Shown here: positions 12,617 to 24,500 of the stretch, piece after piece
Layout: each line of letters opens with the position of its first letter
How positions within the stretch are numbered: position 1 is the first letter of the stretch
From: Bagarius yarrelli
Lineage: Eukaryota; Chordata; Actinopteri; Siluriformes; Sisoridae
NCBI GenBank assembly: GCA_005784505.1
Contig: VCAZ01000186.1
Location: forward strand, 341,993-405,992
Direction of reading: 5' to 3'
Length of the DNA: 64,000 nt
Notes under the pieces: generated by a model
The model's input: only the letters and a program-made list of their open reading frames with translations
Database searches by the model: none
What the model was told of the DNA's origin: nothing
Program-made: the position numbers and the translations under genes

Positions 12617-14170
12617 GCTGTCTCTCTCTCTCTTTCTCTCTCGCTGTCTCTGATACTCGTATGGTATGTTGGGGGACGAGTCACAGACCCCTCTCTGAAA
12701 TAGGGAGGTTAGGGGTGGAGGGGTGAGCCTGAGCTGATGTTGCCAGCTGTGAAGGTGTGTATAACGTTACGCGGCTGTAAACACTCTTCCTGTGCAGCTA
12801 AAACGGACCGCGCCTTTAAGGACTTCCTGGATGCCAGAAATCCCACGGAGCAGCACTCGACTACGCTGGAGTCTTACCTCATTAAACCGGTGCAGAGAGT
12901 GCTGAAGTACCCGCTACTACTGCGAGAACTGGTGTCTCTGACCGACACGGACAGCGAGGAGCACTATCACCTCACAGGTACACACACACACACACTGCTC
13001 TTCCAACACGTGATTCCTTCAGCATGTTTAACTACACACTGCGGGTGTGTTTACTGTTACAGAGGCACTGAAGGCGATGGAGAAGGTGGCCAGTCATATC
13101 AACGAGATGCAGAAGATCCACGAGGATTACGGCGCCGTGTTCGACCAGCTGGTGGCGGAACAAAGTGGCTCAGAAAGAGAGGTACTGTACCGCACCGCCT
13201 CGCGCTTCTTCTGCTAGTACACAGTTCCTACAGTCGGGGGCGCCGCTAGCAAATTTAGGCTCCTTGGAAAAAATGAGTTTGGGCCTCCTAGACGACCTTT
13301 CCACACCAGACATACTGTTACATCACTGCTGGTACTGTTAACTACAATAACACACATCTCTGGAGGGCCCCAAAGTAAGTGGGCCCCTCCTAACTCCCCC
13401 GCCGTGCATCCCACCACCCGCCACCCTTAATGGCGGCCCCCTTTAACTGTATGAAGAGAAAGCTCGGAACGGTGTCTCTCTACCGTATCGCTTTTCCACT
13501 GGTACCAGGGATCAGAACTAGCTGCACTAACATCCCACTGGAAGCCCTCGCTGTTCCTGGTAATATTATTTTATTAAGTTGTTGCCCACTCGGTCAAACC
13601 GTTGGTTAAAAGTGGTTGCCATTTCCTCACAAACCCCTCATATACACACTTTCTCTTTATTGTTGTATTGTGCTGGTGGTCCTGATGTTGAGGAAAGTGT
13701 TGATCTTTTCTGTCCATCACTAATAAACTGACAGATTTAATTCCTCTGTCGTTGTTGCTTCATCATCTTTTAAAAATGGCGCTCTGTGACCTGCAGTCAG
13801 AACATTCAGTTCAGTTTCTATGGTTACCTTTAATACCATATATAGTATTAATGTGCATACAGTGTGTGTGTGTGTGTGTGTCACACTGTCCTGGTCCTGG
13901 TAGCTCAGTGGTTAAGTTATTGGACTTGTCGTTAATTGGAAGATTGCGGGTTTGAGTCCCAGCACCACCGAGTTGCCAGACTGATGGATTTGTTTATTTC
14001 GGTGTTTTGGACTCGTTTGTGTGTGTGTGTGTGTGTGTGTTTGTGTGTTTTAGGTCACTGAGATTTCTATAGGTGAGTTTCTCACACATTCCTCAGTCAT
14101 GTGGTTGAACCCGTTTCCTTCACTGGGCCGCATGAAGAAGGAGCCCGAATTAACTGTGTTCGGTGAGTAT

Positions 14171-14214
<44 letters not shown>

Positions 14215-14639
14215 AAATTCTGTTCTTCTGATACGGCGGATTTTTTGTTCTTTTATTTAATTGAATAATATTTAAATCAGCGAGTCGAGGATTTACACTA
14301 ATTCATCATTAAACATCAAAGAATTCAGAATGGAAGACATCCTAAGTGTGTGTGTGTGTGTGTGTGTGTGTTATAGAACCTGAGCTGATAAATGTGAAAA
14401 TCTCTCTCTATTAAACCCCATCCATACTGGTGTTATAGTAAGTGTTTGTGTGTTTAATGTGTGTGTGTATGTGTGTGTGTGTCTTTCTTTCCTCACAGTG
14501 TTTAAGAAAGCAGTGATTCTCATCTACAGAGAAAACAAACAACTTAAAAAGAAAACTGTGAGTTTCTTTTATCTCACTCCCTTTCTCTCTGTGCAGAACA
14601 TTCACACTCATTGTTTTATTTCTCACTTCCATTGTGTGT

Positions 14640-14683
<44 letters not shown>

Positions 14684-17600
14684 CAGAATGTTCCACGCTC
14701 ACAGGGCGATCAGGACCTTGTGAAATTTCGCTGGTTGATTCCTCGCTCTGCGCTGCAGGTCAGACTGGGCAATACAGCGGGTATGAACACCTTCACCAAC
14801 GCACACACACCACACCACTTATTGCACCACAGCACTGATTGGTCAGAAATGTTTTGTTAAATTCAGGCGCTCATTTAAATCAGATGTTTATAGCGAAACT
14901 GCAGCATTTGATTTAATCCAAATTAATATTGTCATAATTTTCAGATAAAAGTAATAATGTAATGTAAATAAAAGTAATAATGGTAAGTAAAATAAAGTAA
15001 TAATGTAAGTAGTAATAACGTAATGTAAGTGTATATAAAGTAAGGAATAATGTAATAAAGTAGAATGTAGTAAAGTAATAATGGGTAAGTGGAAAAATAA
15101 AGTAATAAATGTAAGTGAATAAAGTAATAATGTAAGTATATAAAGTAATAAGGTAATGAAAGTAAAAGTAAATTTAATGTAAAGTAATAAAAGTAATAAA
15201 GAGTAACTAATGTAAGTAAAAGTAAAGTAATAATGTAAGTAATACTACGTAATGTAAGTGTATATAAAGTACATGTATATGTAAGTAATTAATATGTAAT
15301 AATAAAGTAATATATGTAAGTATATGTAAGTATATAAAGTAATAAGGTATAAGTAATAGTAATAATGTAATAGAAATAATGTAAGTAAGTAATAAAGTAT
15401 AATGTAATAATGTAAGTAATAATAACGTAAGTAATAATAGTAAGTACAGTAAAGTAATAATGTAAGTGAATAAAGTAGGAAATATAAAAGTAATAATAAT
15501 GTAAGTATAAAAGTAATTAAGGTATAAGTAATAAAGTAAGTAATAATAATGTAAGTGATAAAAAGTAAAGTAAATGTAAGTAAAGTAAGTAAAATAAAGT
15601 AATAAGTAATAAAGTAAAATGTAAGTAATGTAAGTAAAGTATAAAAGTAGTAATAATGTCAAGTATATAATGTAAAATGTAATAGTAATAATGTAATAAA
15701 GTAAGTAAAATAAAGTAATAATGTAAGTATGTAAAGTAATGTAATTATATAAAGTAATAATGTAAGTAAAATAAAGTAATAATGTCAGTATGTAAAGTAA
15801 TAATGTAAGTATATAAAGTAATAATGTAAGTAAATAAAATGTAATGTAAGTATGTAAAAAGTAATAATGTAGGTATAATGTAAAGTAATAATGTCAGTAA
15901 AATAAAGTAATAATGTAATAGTATGTAAGTAATTATATAAAGTAATAATGTAAGTAATAATATAAAGTAAATAATGTAATGTAAGTAATAATGTAATGTA
16001 ATAATAATATAATAAGTAATAAAAATGTAAGTATGTAAGTAATAATAATGTAATAATACAAGTGAATAAAGTATAATGTAAGGTATGTAAAGTAATAATG
16101 TAAAGTATAATGTAAAGTAATAAGTAAATGTAATAATGTGAATAAAGTAATAAAAAAAGTAATAAGTAAAGTAATGTAAGTAATAAGTAATAAGTGTAAG
16201 TATATAAAGTAATAATGTAGTAAAACGAATGTAAGTAATAATGTCAGTAAAATAAAAAGTAATAATGTAGTAAGGTGTATGTAAAGTAATAATGTCAGTA
16301 AAATAAATAATAATGTAGTATAAAGTGTAGTAAGTAATAATGTAAAAAAGTAATGTAATAATAATGTATAATAGTAATAATGTCAGTAATGTAAATAAAG
16401 TAATAATGTAGTAAGTATGTAAGTAATAAATTGTAATAATGTAATCAGTAAAAATAAAGTATACTGATAAAAAAAAGTAATAATGTAATAAAAGTAATAA
16501 TGTTAAAATAAGTAATAATGTATAAAATGTAAAGTAATAATAATGTAATTATATAAAGTAATAAGTAAATAAGTAAAAGTAAAATAAAGTAATAAAGTAA
16601 TAATGTAGGTAAGTAAAGTTAATAATGTAAGTAATAATGTAATGTAAAAATTATGTAAAAGTAATAATGTAAGTAATGTAAAGTAATAATGTAAGTAAAA
16701 TAAAGTAATGTGTAAGTATAAGTAAGTAATGTAAGTAAATAAAGTAATAATGTAAGGTATGTAAAGTAATGTAATTATATAAAGTAATAATGTAAGTAAA
16801 ATAAAGTAATAATGTAATTATATCAGTAAAATAAAGTAATAATGTAGGTATGTAAAGTAATAATGTCAGTAAAATGTAAAGTAATAATGTCAGTAATGTC
16901 GTAAAGTAAATGTAATTATATAAAAGTAATAATGTCAGTAAAATAAAGTAATAATGTAGGTATGTAAAGTAATGTAATTATATAAAGTAATAATGTAGTA
17001 AGTAAAATAAAGTAATAATGTCAGTAAATATAAAGTAATAATGTAAGTAAAGATGTAATGTCAAATGTAATAATGTAAAGTAATGTAATTATATAAAGTA
17101 ATTATGTAAGTAAAATAAAGTAATGTCGTAAGTAAAAATAAAGTAATAATGTCAGTAAAAATAAAGTAATAATGTAAGTATGTAAAGTAATGTAATTATA
17201 TTAAAGTAAATAATGTAAGTAAAATAAAGTAATGTCAGTAAAATAAAGTAATAATGTAGGTATGTAAATATAAAGTAATAATGTAACAGTAAAATAAAGT
17301 AAAATAATGTAAGTAATAATGTAAAAATAAAGTAATGTAATATAAAGTAATGTAATTAGTAATAATGTAAGTAAAATAAAGTAATAATGTAAGTATGTAA
17401 AGTAATGTAATTATATAAAGTAATAATGTAAGTAAGTAAAATAAATAAATAATGTAATAATAAGTTAGTAATGTAAAGTATGTAAAATGTAATGCATTAA
17501 AGTAATAATGTAAGTAAATAAATACAGTATGTAAAGTAATATGTCAGTAAACTAAGTAAAAAAATAAGTAATAAGGTAATAATGTGAATGGAAATTATTC

Positions 17601-19154
17601 ATGGCCTCATATTAATGGCCTCTAATTTCCAACACTAGAATCGAATAATACAAATAAAACAAAAACAATCGAAGGCTTTAGAAATGACGGGTAAATAAAT
17701 GAAATAAATGCGTTAAAATCACGTCGCTTTTTTAACGTAAGATAAAGGCAGCGTTCGGCGCCGTCAGGGAAACGGCGTTTCTTCACCTGTTCTCCACTGA
17801 TAGAAACGAGTTTTAAACACAAACCAGCGCTTCAGTTTGTTCGTATGTTCGACTGGCGGCCATGACACACTTTGCATCTCTTCTTAGTAACAATTGGTAG
17901 AGTGAGTAAAAAAATGTGGAACCTGTTCTGGAGCGTTAGTACGGCTGAAGCTGAAACTATTTTCTACAGGACGTCATTAAGGATTCAGCACTAATGACTG
18001 TTCAGTGTTTAGCTTTAGAATGGAAAACACACTGATGAGTAGCTGATGACGGCGTGTGTTTGTACACAGACAGTAACTGCATGTGGGATCTGATCCACAC
18101 CAAATCACAGCTGGAGGGACGACCCGAGACGCTGTTCCAGCTGTGCAGCAGGTGAGCTTCACCATGGTTGGGCTTGAACAGATGATGTGATGTTTTGAGA
18201 TTCTGACTGGAGTTTTTCTTCAGTTCACCTGAGAGCAGAGTGAAGACGCTGAAGACCATTCGCGCGATTCTGCGGGAAAACACGCGCAAGGGGGCGCTAG
18301 GGAGCGAACGGCCGGCGGAGAGAAGCAGCAAAGAACAGCTCGCACCTCTGACAGGAAGTTTACCATCATCAGCTAAATTTGGTAAGCCCTGCTCTCACAC
18401 ACACACACACACACACACAGACACACAGAAGTTAAAGTCTAACATCCAAAGAGCAAAAAAAACGGCAGGCAGAGGTGTGTGTGTGTAAGTGGGTAGGTGT
18501 GAGTGGGTGGGTGTCTGTGGGGGTGTGTGGTGCAGCAGGTGATGGCATTCAAACCAAAGAGCATGGTATATGGTTAGTGATAGTTTTCTCTTTCATGTTT
18601 GTGTGTGTGTGCTTGTGTTAGGTTCCTCTCGTGCATTCTGGTTGGTTCAGAAGCCTGATTCGGCGAGTGAGAGCAGCGGAGACCCGCCCACTGCACCATC
18701 ATCAGAAGCCCCGCCCACTAACTCCACCCTCGGACGTGAGCGTATGAGAGAGTCGGACATTCTCAGTGACGACGGCTGGTTCAGCGAGCGTTCGGCCACC
18801 GAATCCATGGAGTCCCGGTTCTACCAGCTGCGGCTGAGTGACGAGACCCGAGTGGAACCCGAAGGTGGTGAAATAAACGCTCACGAGACGCAGCCGCAGC
18901 TGAGACGGGCGCACTTCAGCGCAGCAAGGCGCCGATTAGCCAGAAGTGACACGCGACGCAGCCAGGCCGCGCTGCTGAGTCTCCGGCAGAACAGTTGCTC
19001 TCTGGACGGACAGACGGACACGGCGGTGGTCAGCGCAGACCTGAACATGCTGCTGGAACGAGACTTCAGCGTCCACAGCCTCACATCAGTCATCAACGAG
19101 GACTGTTTCTACCAAAACACCACCACCCGCAGCCCCACCACTACCCTGTCCTAA
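9347..19154 (+). CDS. tiam2: TIAM2 Rac guanine-nucleotide exchange factor, 3' half (12 coding exons)
   Basis: TIAM2 catalyses GDP/GTP exchange on Rac1 at membranes and cell protrusions. Exons are 9347-9535, 9994-10062, 10579-10704, 11261-11369, 12798-12977, 13063-13181, 14054-14162, 14499-14557, 14687-14780, 18070-18151, 18224-18381 and 18622-19154. All have GT-AG borders and the phases add up to 609 codons including the stop. The DH domain starts near RLRKVVQELVDTEKSYVK and runs through TLESYLIKPVQRVLKYPLLL and MEKVASHINEMQKI. The C-terminal PH domain follows (FKKAVILIY, KFRWLIPRSALQVRLGN, GRPETLFQLC, KTIRAILREN). The tail (ESDILSDDG, FSVHSLTSVINEDCFYQ) fits TIAM2 and not TIAM1, which ends differently. 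The N-terminal part is not visible in this window. It converges with tfb1m as in human. Exon 4 follows a long CT tract, and several other acceptors follow TG repeats. Confidence 0.93.
9839..9876. repeat. G-run
   Basis: Nearly uninterrupted G over about 38 bases (two T and one A), inside the first tiam2 intron. It could form a G-quadruplex. Its length is doubtful because homopolymers of this size are poorly sequenced. Confidence 0.8.
10975..11259 (+). repeat. CT-rich tract ending at a tiam2 splice acceptor
   Basis: About 285 bases of (TCTC)n, TCTG and TTTC repeats running straight into TCTGTTCAG, the acceptor of the 11261 exon. The microsatellite therefore serves as a greatly enlarged polypyrimidine tract. 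Confidence 0.85.
12018..12172 (+). mobile_element. SINE (family A), partial
   Basis: Carries CAAGCTGCCACTGCGGGGCC, CACAAGGCCCTTAG and a diverged tail (AGCGTCTGCTTCATGCTGAA). This is the body order of family A without a clear tRNA head. Confidence 0.6.
12580..12650. repeat. (CT)n tract
   Basis: Short CT-rich run with two TCGCTGTC interruptions in the intron before the 12798 exon of tiam2. Confidence 0.85.
13235..13443. mobile_element. Short inverted-repeat element (MITE-like)
   Basis: The left end GGGGGCGCCGCTAGCAAAT is approximately the reverse complement of the right end (CACCCTTAATGGCGGCCCCC). GGGCCTCC/GGGCCCC blocks lie inside. Size and GC-rich ends fit a non-autonomous DNA element in the tiam2 intron. 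Target-site duplications were not resolved. Confidence 0.4.
13600..13800 (+). repeat. Dispersed repeat X, left-half copy
   Basis: Shares CTTTATTGTTGTATTGTGCT, GGTGGTCCTGATG, CTGTCCATCA and CTTTTAAAAATG, in order, with 2790-2950. Confidence 0.6.
13894..13985 (+). mobile_element. SINE head (family A, tRNA-like promoter)
   Basis: TAGCTCAGTGGTTAAG (A-box region), then GCGGGTTTGAGTCCCAGCAC (B-box region), then CGAGTTGCCAGACTG where the body breaks off. It is tRNA-derived but lacks tRNA pairing in the acceptor arm, so it is not a tRNA gene. Confidence 0.65.
14173..14212 (+). repeat. (CA)20 just after a tiam2 splice donor
   Basis: Starts 10 bases into the intron 14163-14498. A complementary TG tract (14453-14482) lies just before the acceptor of the same intron, and another TG run sits at 14347-14371. 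The pair could fold the intron so that its two ends approach each other. Confidence 0.85.
14632..14682 (+). repeat. (TG)n tract at the acceptor of a tiam2 exon
   Basis: About 25 TG units followed by TAACAG and then the exon at 14687. There is no conventional polypyrimidine tract. Confidence 0.9.
14943..17585 (+). repeat. 2.6 kb AT-rich minisatellite with GTAAGT motifs
   Basis: An imperfect array built from AGTAATAATGTAAGTA joined to AAATAAAGT or TATAAAGT, giving a period of about 21-22 bases with many one- to three-base slips. It contains almost no C and fills most of the tiam2 intron 14781-18069. The consensus donor hexamer GTAAGT occurs dozens of times in the sense orientation. The Tyr/Leu-rich open frame on the minus strand is a by-product. 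Confidence 0.9.
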
Positions 19155-19448
19155 TCACCCGGCGGATCAACATCTGGAAGTGGACATTACTGTTGGCGTA
19201 GGTGAGGTTAAAGGTTAATTAATGTGGCCCTTTCCTAAGCCACGCCCCCACATTGATTTCCAAAGAAAAGAAGAAAAATGATTGACAGGTGAGGAGAGGC
19301 ACTAACCCAGGAAAAAAAAATCACTTACTGCACCTGTAATAACCTGCGCTTCACTTCAGGAACAAACCATCCAGATGTTGCAGCTGTTTGTTTTTTCTGC
19401 TCTCTGCTTTTATTTATACATGCCAGTCTTTTAATTTTTATATCTTTT

Positions 19449-19526
19449 TTTATTATTTATGAAGAACTTTATTCCTTTAAAATAAGAAGTCAAACCTCGG
19501 ATTCAGACTTGATGTGTTTTTTTATT
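19449..19526 (-). terminator. Candidate tfb1m polyadenylation signals
   Basis: AATAAA on the minus strand at 19521-19526 and 19449-19454, about 370-450 bases beyond the tfb1m stop at 19897. Use of either would make the tfb1m 3' UTR overlap the tiam2 3' UTR. Confidence 0.45.
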
Positions 19527-19692
19527 ATCTTAAATTAAAGCCAGTTTCGGGACTGACCTGCGGCAGGAAAAAAACAACCCCGACACCCCGAGTGTGTGCA
19601 GTATTTTTCTACATGACTGACGGCTGCGTTTGCTCTGTGCAGCGTGTTGAGTTACGCAGTGATGATGTAACACTGATGTACAGACACCTTTC

Positions 19693-19698
19693 AATAAA
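19693..19698 (+). terminator. Candidate tiam2 polyadenylation signal
   Basis: AATAAA about 540 bases after the tiam2 stop codon, and the best such signal before the convergent tfb1m coding sequence. Confidence 0.55.
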
Positions 19699-19896
19699 AA
19701 TGACGTCTAAACTCGAGTCACTTTAATTAATCCCGCCCTTTTCATGTGTCGCTCTTTTCAGTCAGATTCTCAATCTATTTTAACACTGCAGATGTTTCTC
19801 ACTTTTCTAGACAGTTTAATTACCCCTGTCCCCCTACCCCCTCGCCCTCGTCTCTTCCACACTCAGCAGCTGGAACAGATGAAGTGGAATAAACCG

Positions 19897-21543
19897 TTAG
19901 CGTCTCTGGGTGTGTCTGAAACCTCGCCGCTTTTGCCTCAGCTCTTCTCTGAAGTCGTAGCTGAACAGCGTGGGGTTTTCTCGGCAGAACCCGCTGTAGG
20001 CGTCGACTAAAGCGCGGAACTGGCTGATGGAGACGTGGATGGGACGGAGAGTCGGGTCCACGTCAGCGCGCCGCAGGAGCTTCTCCGTCATTCCGAGTCT
20101 CTGGGTCTCCGGAAACAACATCCTGTACCGGAGAATCAGAGCAATTAAATCTGCACCGACGAGTGCAGAACTCACCACCACATGGGGTGTCACATGATGT
20201 CACAGCCCCCATAATCACCTGATAACATTATTTACACAAGAAAATGTTCAAATCTATCCTGCTGTTTTCTAACATAGGGTGCCAAAACTTTTAACTGCGA
20301 TTACTCCTGCTGCACTGCTGGCCGTAGACGGCGTGTTAATGAAAGGAAGTCTGCGCAGACGTGTCTGCAGATCATCTGCAAATCTTCTGCTTGTTATTTT
20401 CATGCTGATTTTTCACATCAGAGCAAAAAAAACTTCCTGCTGTCGTCTTCTACTTCCTGTCGTTTGTTTATTTCTATTCTTTAGGAATGAAAATAAAAAC
20501 CTGTGGAGAATCAGCGCAGTGTTCACAGTGTTAGACTGCGGATCGATTCCCAGCACTATAAAGCGGTCACTCTCGGGCCCCTGAGCGAGGCCCCTCTGGT
20601 CGCTCCGAATGAGGGCGTGTGCCGATTAAAAGACATGTAAACTTAATAAATCCTAAAGTGGAAATAGATCCCTCTAAAAAACACTGTAAATTCCCTTGTG
20701 AATAAATATTGGCACCCGAGTGATGTGATTCCTCCAGATTTCCTCACTGCTAATAAACTTCCTTCAGTAATCCAGTCTAAATTACTGGGGGAGAGGAGGG
20801 GAAGAGAGAAGAGGAGGGGAAGAAAGCAGAAATGGAAAAAAAAAAGGAAGAGGGGGGAAAGCGGAAAAGGAAGAGGAGAGGAAGAGAGCGGAGGGAGAGA
20901 GAGGAGAGGAAAAGGAAGCGTGCAGAGAGAGGAGAGGAGAGGAAAAGGAAGAGTGCGGAGAGAAGGGGAAAAGGAAGAGTGTGGAGAGAGGGAGAGAAGG
21001 AAAAGGAAGAGAGTGTGGAGAGAGAGAGAGGGGAAGAGGAGAGGAGAGGAAGAGAGGAAAAGGAAGAGTTGTGGAGAGGAAGAGAGGAGAGAAAAGGAAG
21101 AGGCGGAAGAGAGAGGAAGAGAGGAGGAAAAGGAAGAGTGTGGAGAGAGAGAGAGAGAGGAAGAGAGAGGAAAAGGAAGAGTGGTGGAGAGAGAGGAAGA
21201 GAGGAGAGAGAGAGGAAGAGAGGAGAGGAAAGGAAGAGTGTGGAGAGAGAGAGAGAGGAAGAGAGAGGAAAAGGAAGAGTGTGGAGAGAGAGAGAGGAAG
21301 AGGAAGGAAAAGGAAGAGTGTGGAGAGGAAGAGAGAGGAGAGGAAGAGAGAGGAAAAGGAAGAGTGGCGGAGAGAGAGAGAGAGAGTGTTCTTACTCCAG
21401 TCCTTTATATATAGCAGTGTTTCCTGCGGAACTGGAAGACGTTCCTGACCAACTTCTCAACCAGCTTAAAGGGCTGCTGGATGTGTGGCGTAACCAGAGG
21501 AGTGAAGTGTACCACCCCCACGTACCACACCCCCACGCACCAC

Positions 21544-21588
<45 letters not shown>

Positions 21589-24500
21589 TACAGTGAATCC
21601 TGACTCTCACATATACACACACACGAAGGTAGGATATATATATATATATAAGAGAGAGAGTGAGTGAGTGAGTGAGAGAGAGAGAGAGAGAGAGGGTTGA
21701 TGGACAGACAGATGGAGGAAAGGAAAGGGTGAGTTGGCTGAAAGTAAGCAGTGACGCTGCAGTTGCCACAGTAACACCACCTGTTTGAAGAAGCCAGAAA
21801 AAAAAAAAAAAAAAGATGCTGAGTGTCGACCAAACCAAAAAAACAATCATCACAGCAGCGGTAAAACAAACACACGATACCGTCTCTCTCCTCTCTCTCT
21901 CCTCCGTCTCTCTCTCTGTCTCCACTCGGTCTCTCTCTCTGTCTCTCTCCTCTCTCCCCTCGGTCTCTCCCATTCTCCCTCTACCCTCGCTCTTCCTTAG
22001 TCTGTCTGTCCCGTCTCTCTCTGTCCCTCCCTCAGTCTTTCTCTTTCTCTTCTCTTAGTCTTTTTCATTATTTCTGTCTCTCCTCTCTTCAGTCTTTCTT
22101 TTAGTCTTTCTCCATTCTCTTTCTTTCTACCCACGTCTGTTTTCATTCTCTCTTTATCTCGCTCTCCCTCAGTCTCTCTCCCTTAGTCTTTCTCATTCTC
22201 TATTCTCCTCTCTTTCTCCATCTCCTCTCTCTTCTCTCTCTCTCCCTCTCCTCTCTCTGCTCTCTCTCCCTCTCTGTTCAATCCTCCTATCAGCAACTGA
22301 GCTAAGATGAGACAAACTGTTGAAGAACCAGACCTCGCAGGCGGTGTGGAGTGAAGCAGAACGATGCCGTGCTCCTCCTCCTCTCCGCCACCCCCCCCCC
22401 ACCGTCTCTTTCACGTCACTTCTCTTTCAGACACGAATCCTCCTCTTCATTGTGAACGAATCTTCTTTCATGTGAGCGTTAAACGGCGGAGAGTGTTCTG
22501 TTCTTTTTCCGCTCCTGCCTAATAAACAGCAGCCGCATATGAACCACCGCTTCATCACTTGGTCCCTGAGGACACACTGAGGGATGAGGGGGACATGAGA
22601 CCGCCGTCTTTTTCAGCAGGTATGTGTGTTGTATGAGTGCTGGGGGTGGGGGGTTGGGGGGTGGGGGTGCTGCAATGTTTTTATTTCTGCCTCCGTGTTG
22701 AATTCAGTGCTGAGGCAGAATAAAAGGGAGGAAGAGAACGAGGGAGAGACACGTCTTTATTCTGTGAACGAAAACAAAACCAAAGCGACGTTCAGTACTC
22801 GCGCGTCTGCGGCGGGAAACTTAACATGCTGCAGTGGTGCAGGAAGCCGACTGCACTTCTTCTTGCAACTTTGCTGTAAAGTGAAGCAGCGTCGCAGCTG
22901 CAGTGTTGCTTTAGATTAGAACAAAGACACGCCAATAAAATCGATGCATCAACAGAACAGTGACTATCGTCTACAGAGGTCCTCTGCGTCCAAGAAATAA
23001 TTACACACTATAAATTCTGCAGTGGTGTGTGTGTGTGAGAGAGAGTTGGGGGTTGGGATGATGGGATGTCGATATTGCACCTGTACATGCAGCAGTATGT
23101 GTGTCAGCATCTCAGTCATGCTGTGGTGTGATTTATGACACAGCAGCTTCACGCCGCCTCCAGAGTCTCGCCATTAATCCGCCGCTGAAGAACACGACAT
23201 CATTGCAAAACAGCCGCCGAAACCATTTGCGTTAAAGTGAACCGCAAGTCGTTAATCCATATGTGACCTTTGACCTCCGTTCTCTCTCTTATACGAGACT
23301 CGTTTATTGTCAAATATTCAGAGAAGTTCTAAAGATGTTCGAGATTTTTTAGACGTGAAAAAACGAGCCGTGTTTCCCAGCATGTCCCGGACGGGTCGGG
23401 GTGCCCTGCAGAGTTTAGCTCCAAATTGCCCCAACATACCAACCTGTACGTTTCCCGTAACCCTAGAAACACCTTGATTAGTAGGTTCAGGTGTGTTTGA
23501 TTAGAGCTGGAGCTAAACTCTGCAGGACACCAGAACCTCCAGGACCGAGATTGGACACCAACTGAATTACAGTTGGATCCCTCAGTAAAACAGCGCCCCC
23601 TATGCAGGAGGTGTAACGCAGATCAGCCACTGCAGCATATTCACCAAACCCCAGAAACACACGGCTAAAGCCAGAGTCTGTTCTATACCCCTGCACTCAC
23701 CCCTGCACTCACTCACTGCTCACCACCCCTGCACTCACTCCCTGCACTCAAACTCCAACCCCCGCCCCCCTTTCAACAGTATTTATTCTGTGGGGGCAGC
23801 AGGTAACGGTATCAGGCATAAAAATGTTTTACGTTTTATATAAAAATCTAAAATGTAATTAAACAGATGACTGATATGAAAAATGTTTTATTAATGGCCA
23901 AAAAACGAATCAGGAGTATCTGGCCCCTCCATCCCTTCCCTCTACAGCATCAACTAAAGAGAAGAATAGAGACACGCGCCCCATCCCCTCGATACAGACC
24001 GGTAGAGGAAACGGATTGTCTTATGCATGAAATTGTTTAAGGTTATGAAAGAATTAATTTAATTACTACATTAATTAAAATGAATCACTAATTATTGCAC
24101 CTGAAGCCGAGATTAAGCGAGTCGGTCATGTGACTCTGTAACTGAGGTTTGATTTCTGAGGCTCTGTCCTCAGTGTGTGTACGAATTCTCCGGTTTGTGA
24201 ATGATTGGCGTACGGCGATAAATTCACCAGAACGGAAATTAGTTTCTTTAGAACCCCTTTAATTCCTGAACTGGGGTTCTGCTGGGAACAGATGTAATAC
24301 TGAGGCTGCGATTGGTTGGCAGGAGCTTCACGCAGTCCTCTGTCTTCATGTTAGTCTTCGTTATTCCTCATGTCCCTCAGCTTTTCTCACCTTCAGCCAC
24401 AATCAGAGGTGTGAGAATCTGCGATCTGCCGTTATTGCGAGACGGAAATCATGAACAGGGAAAACACACAGGGGGAGAACACTGGAGAGAGACCCGTCCT

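Noticed and set aside
13894..13985. tRNA gene
   Set aside because: A- and B-box-like sequences but no complete cloverleaf, and the same head recurs with a fixed SINE body elsewhere.
15207..15662. 151-residue Tyr/Leu/Thr frame on the minus strand
   Set aside because: Product of the AT-rich minisatellite.
20698..21596. Three overlapping Glu/Arg/Lys-rich frames of 155-254 residues
   Set aside because: All are open in the same GA-rich repeat on one strand, and they overlap tfb1m exon 6 on the other strand.
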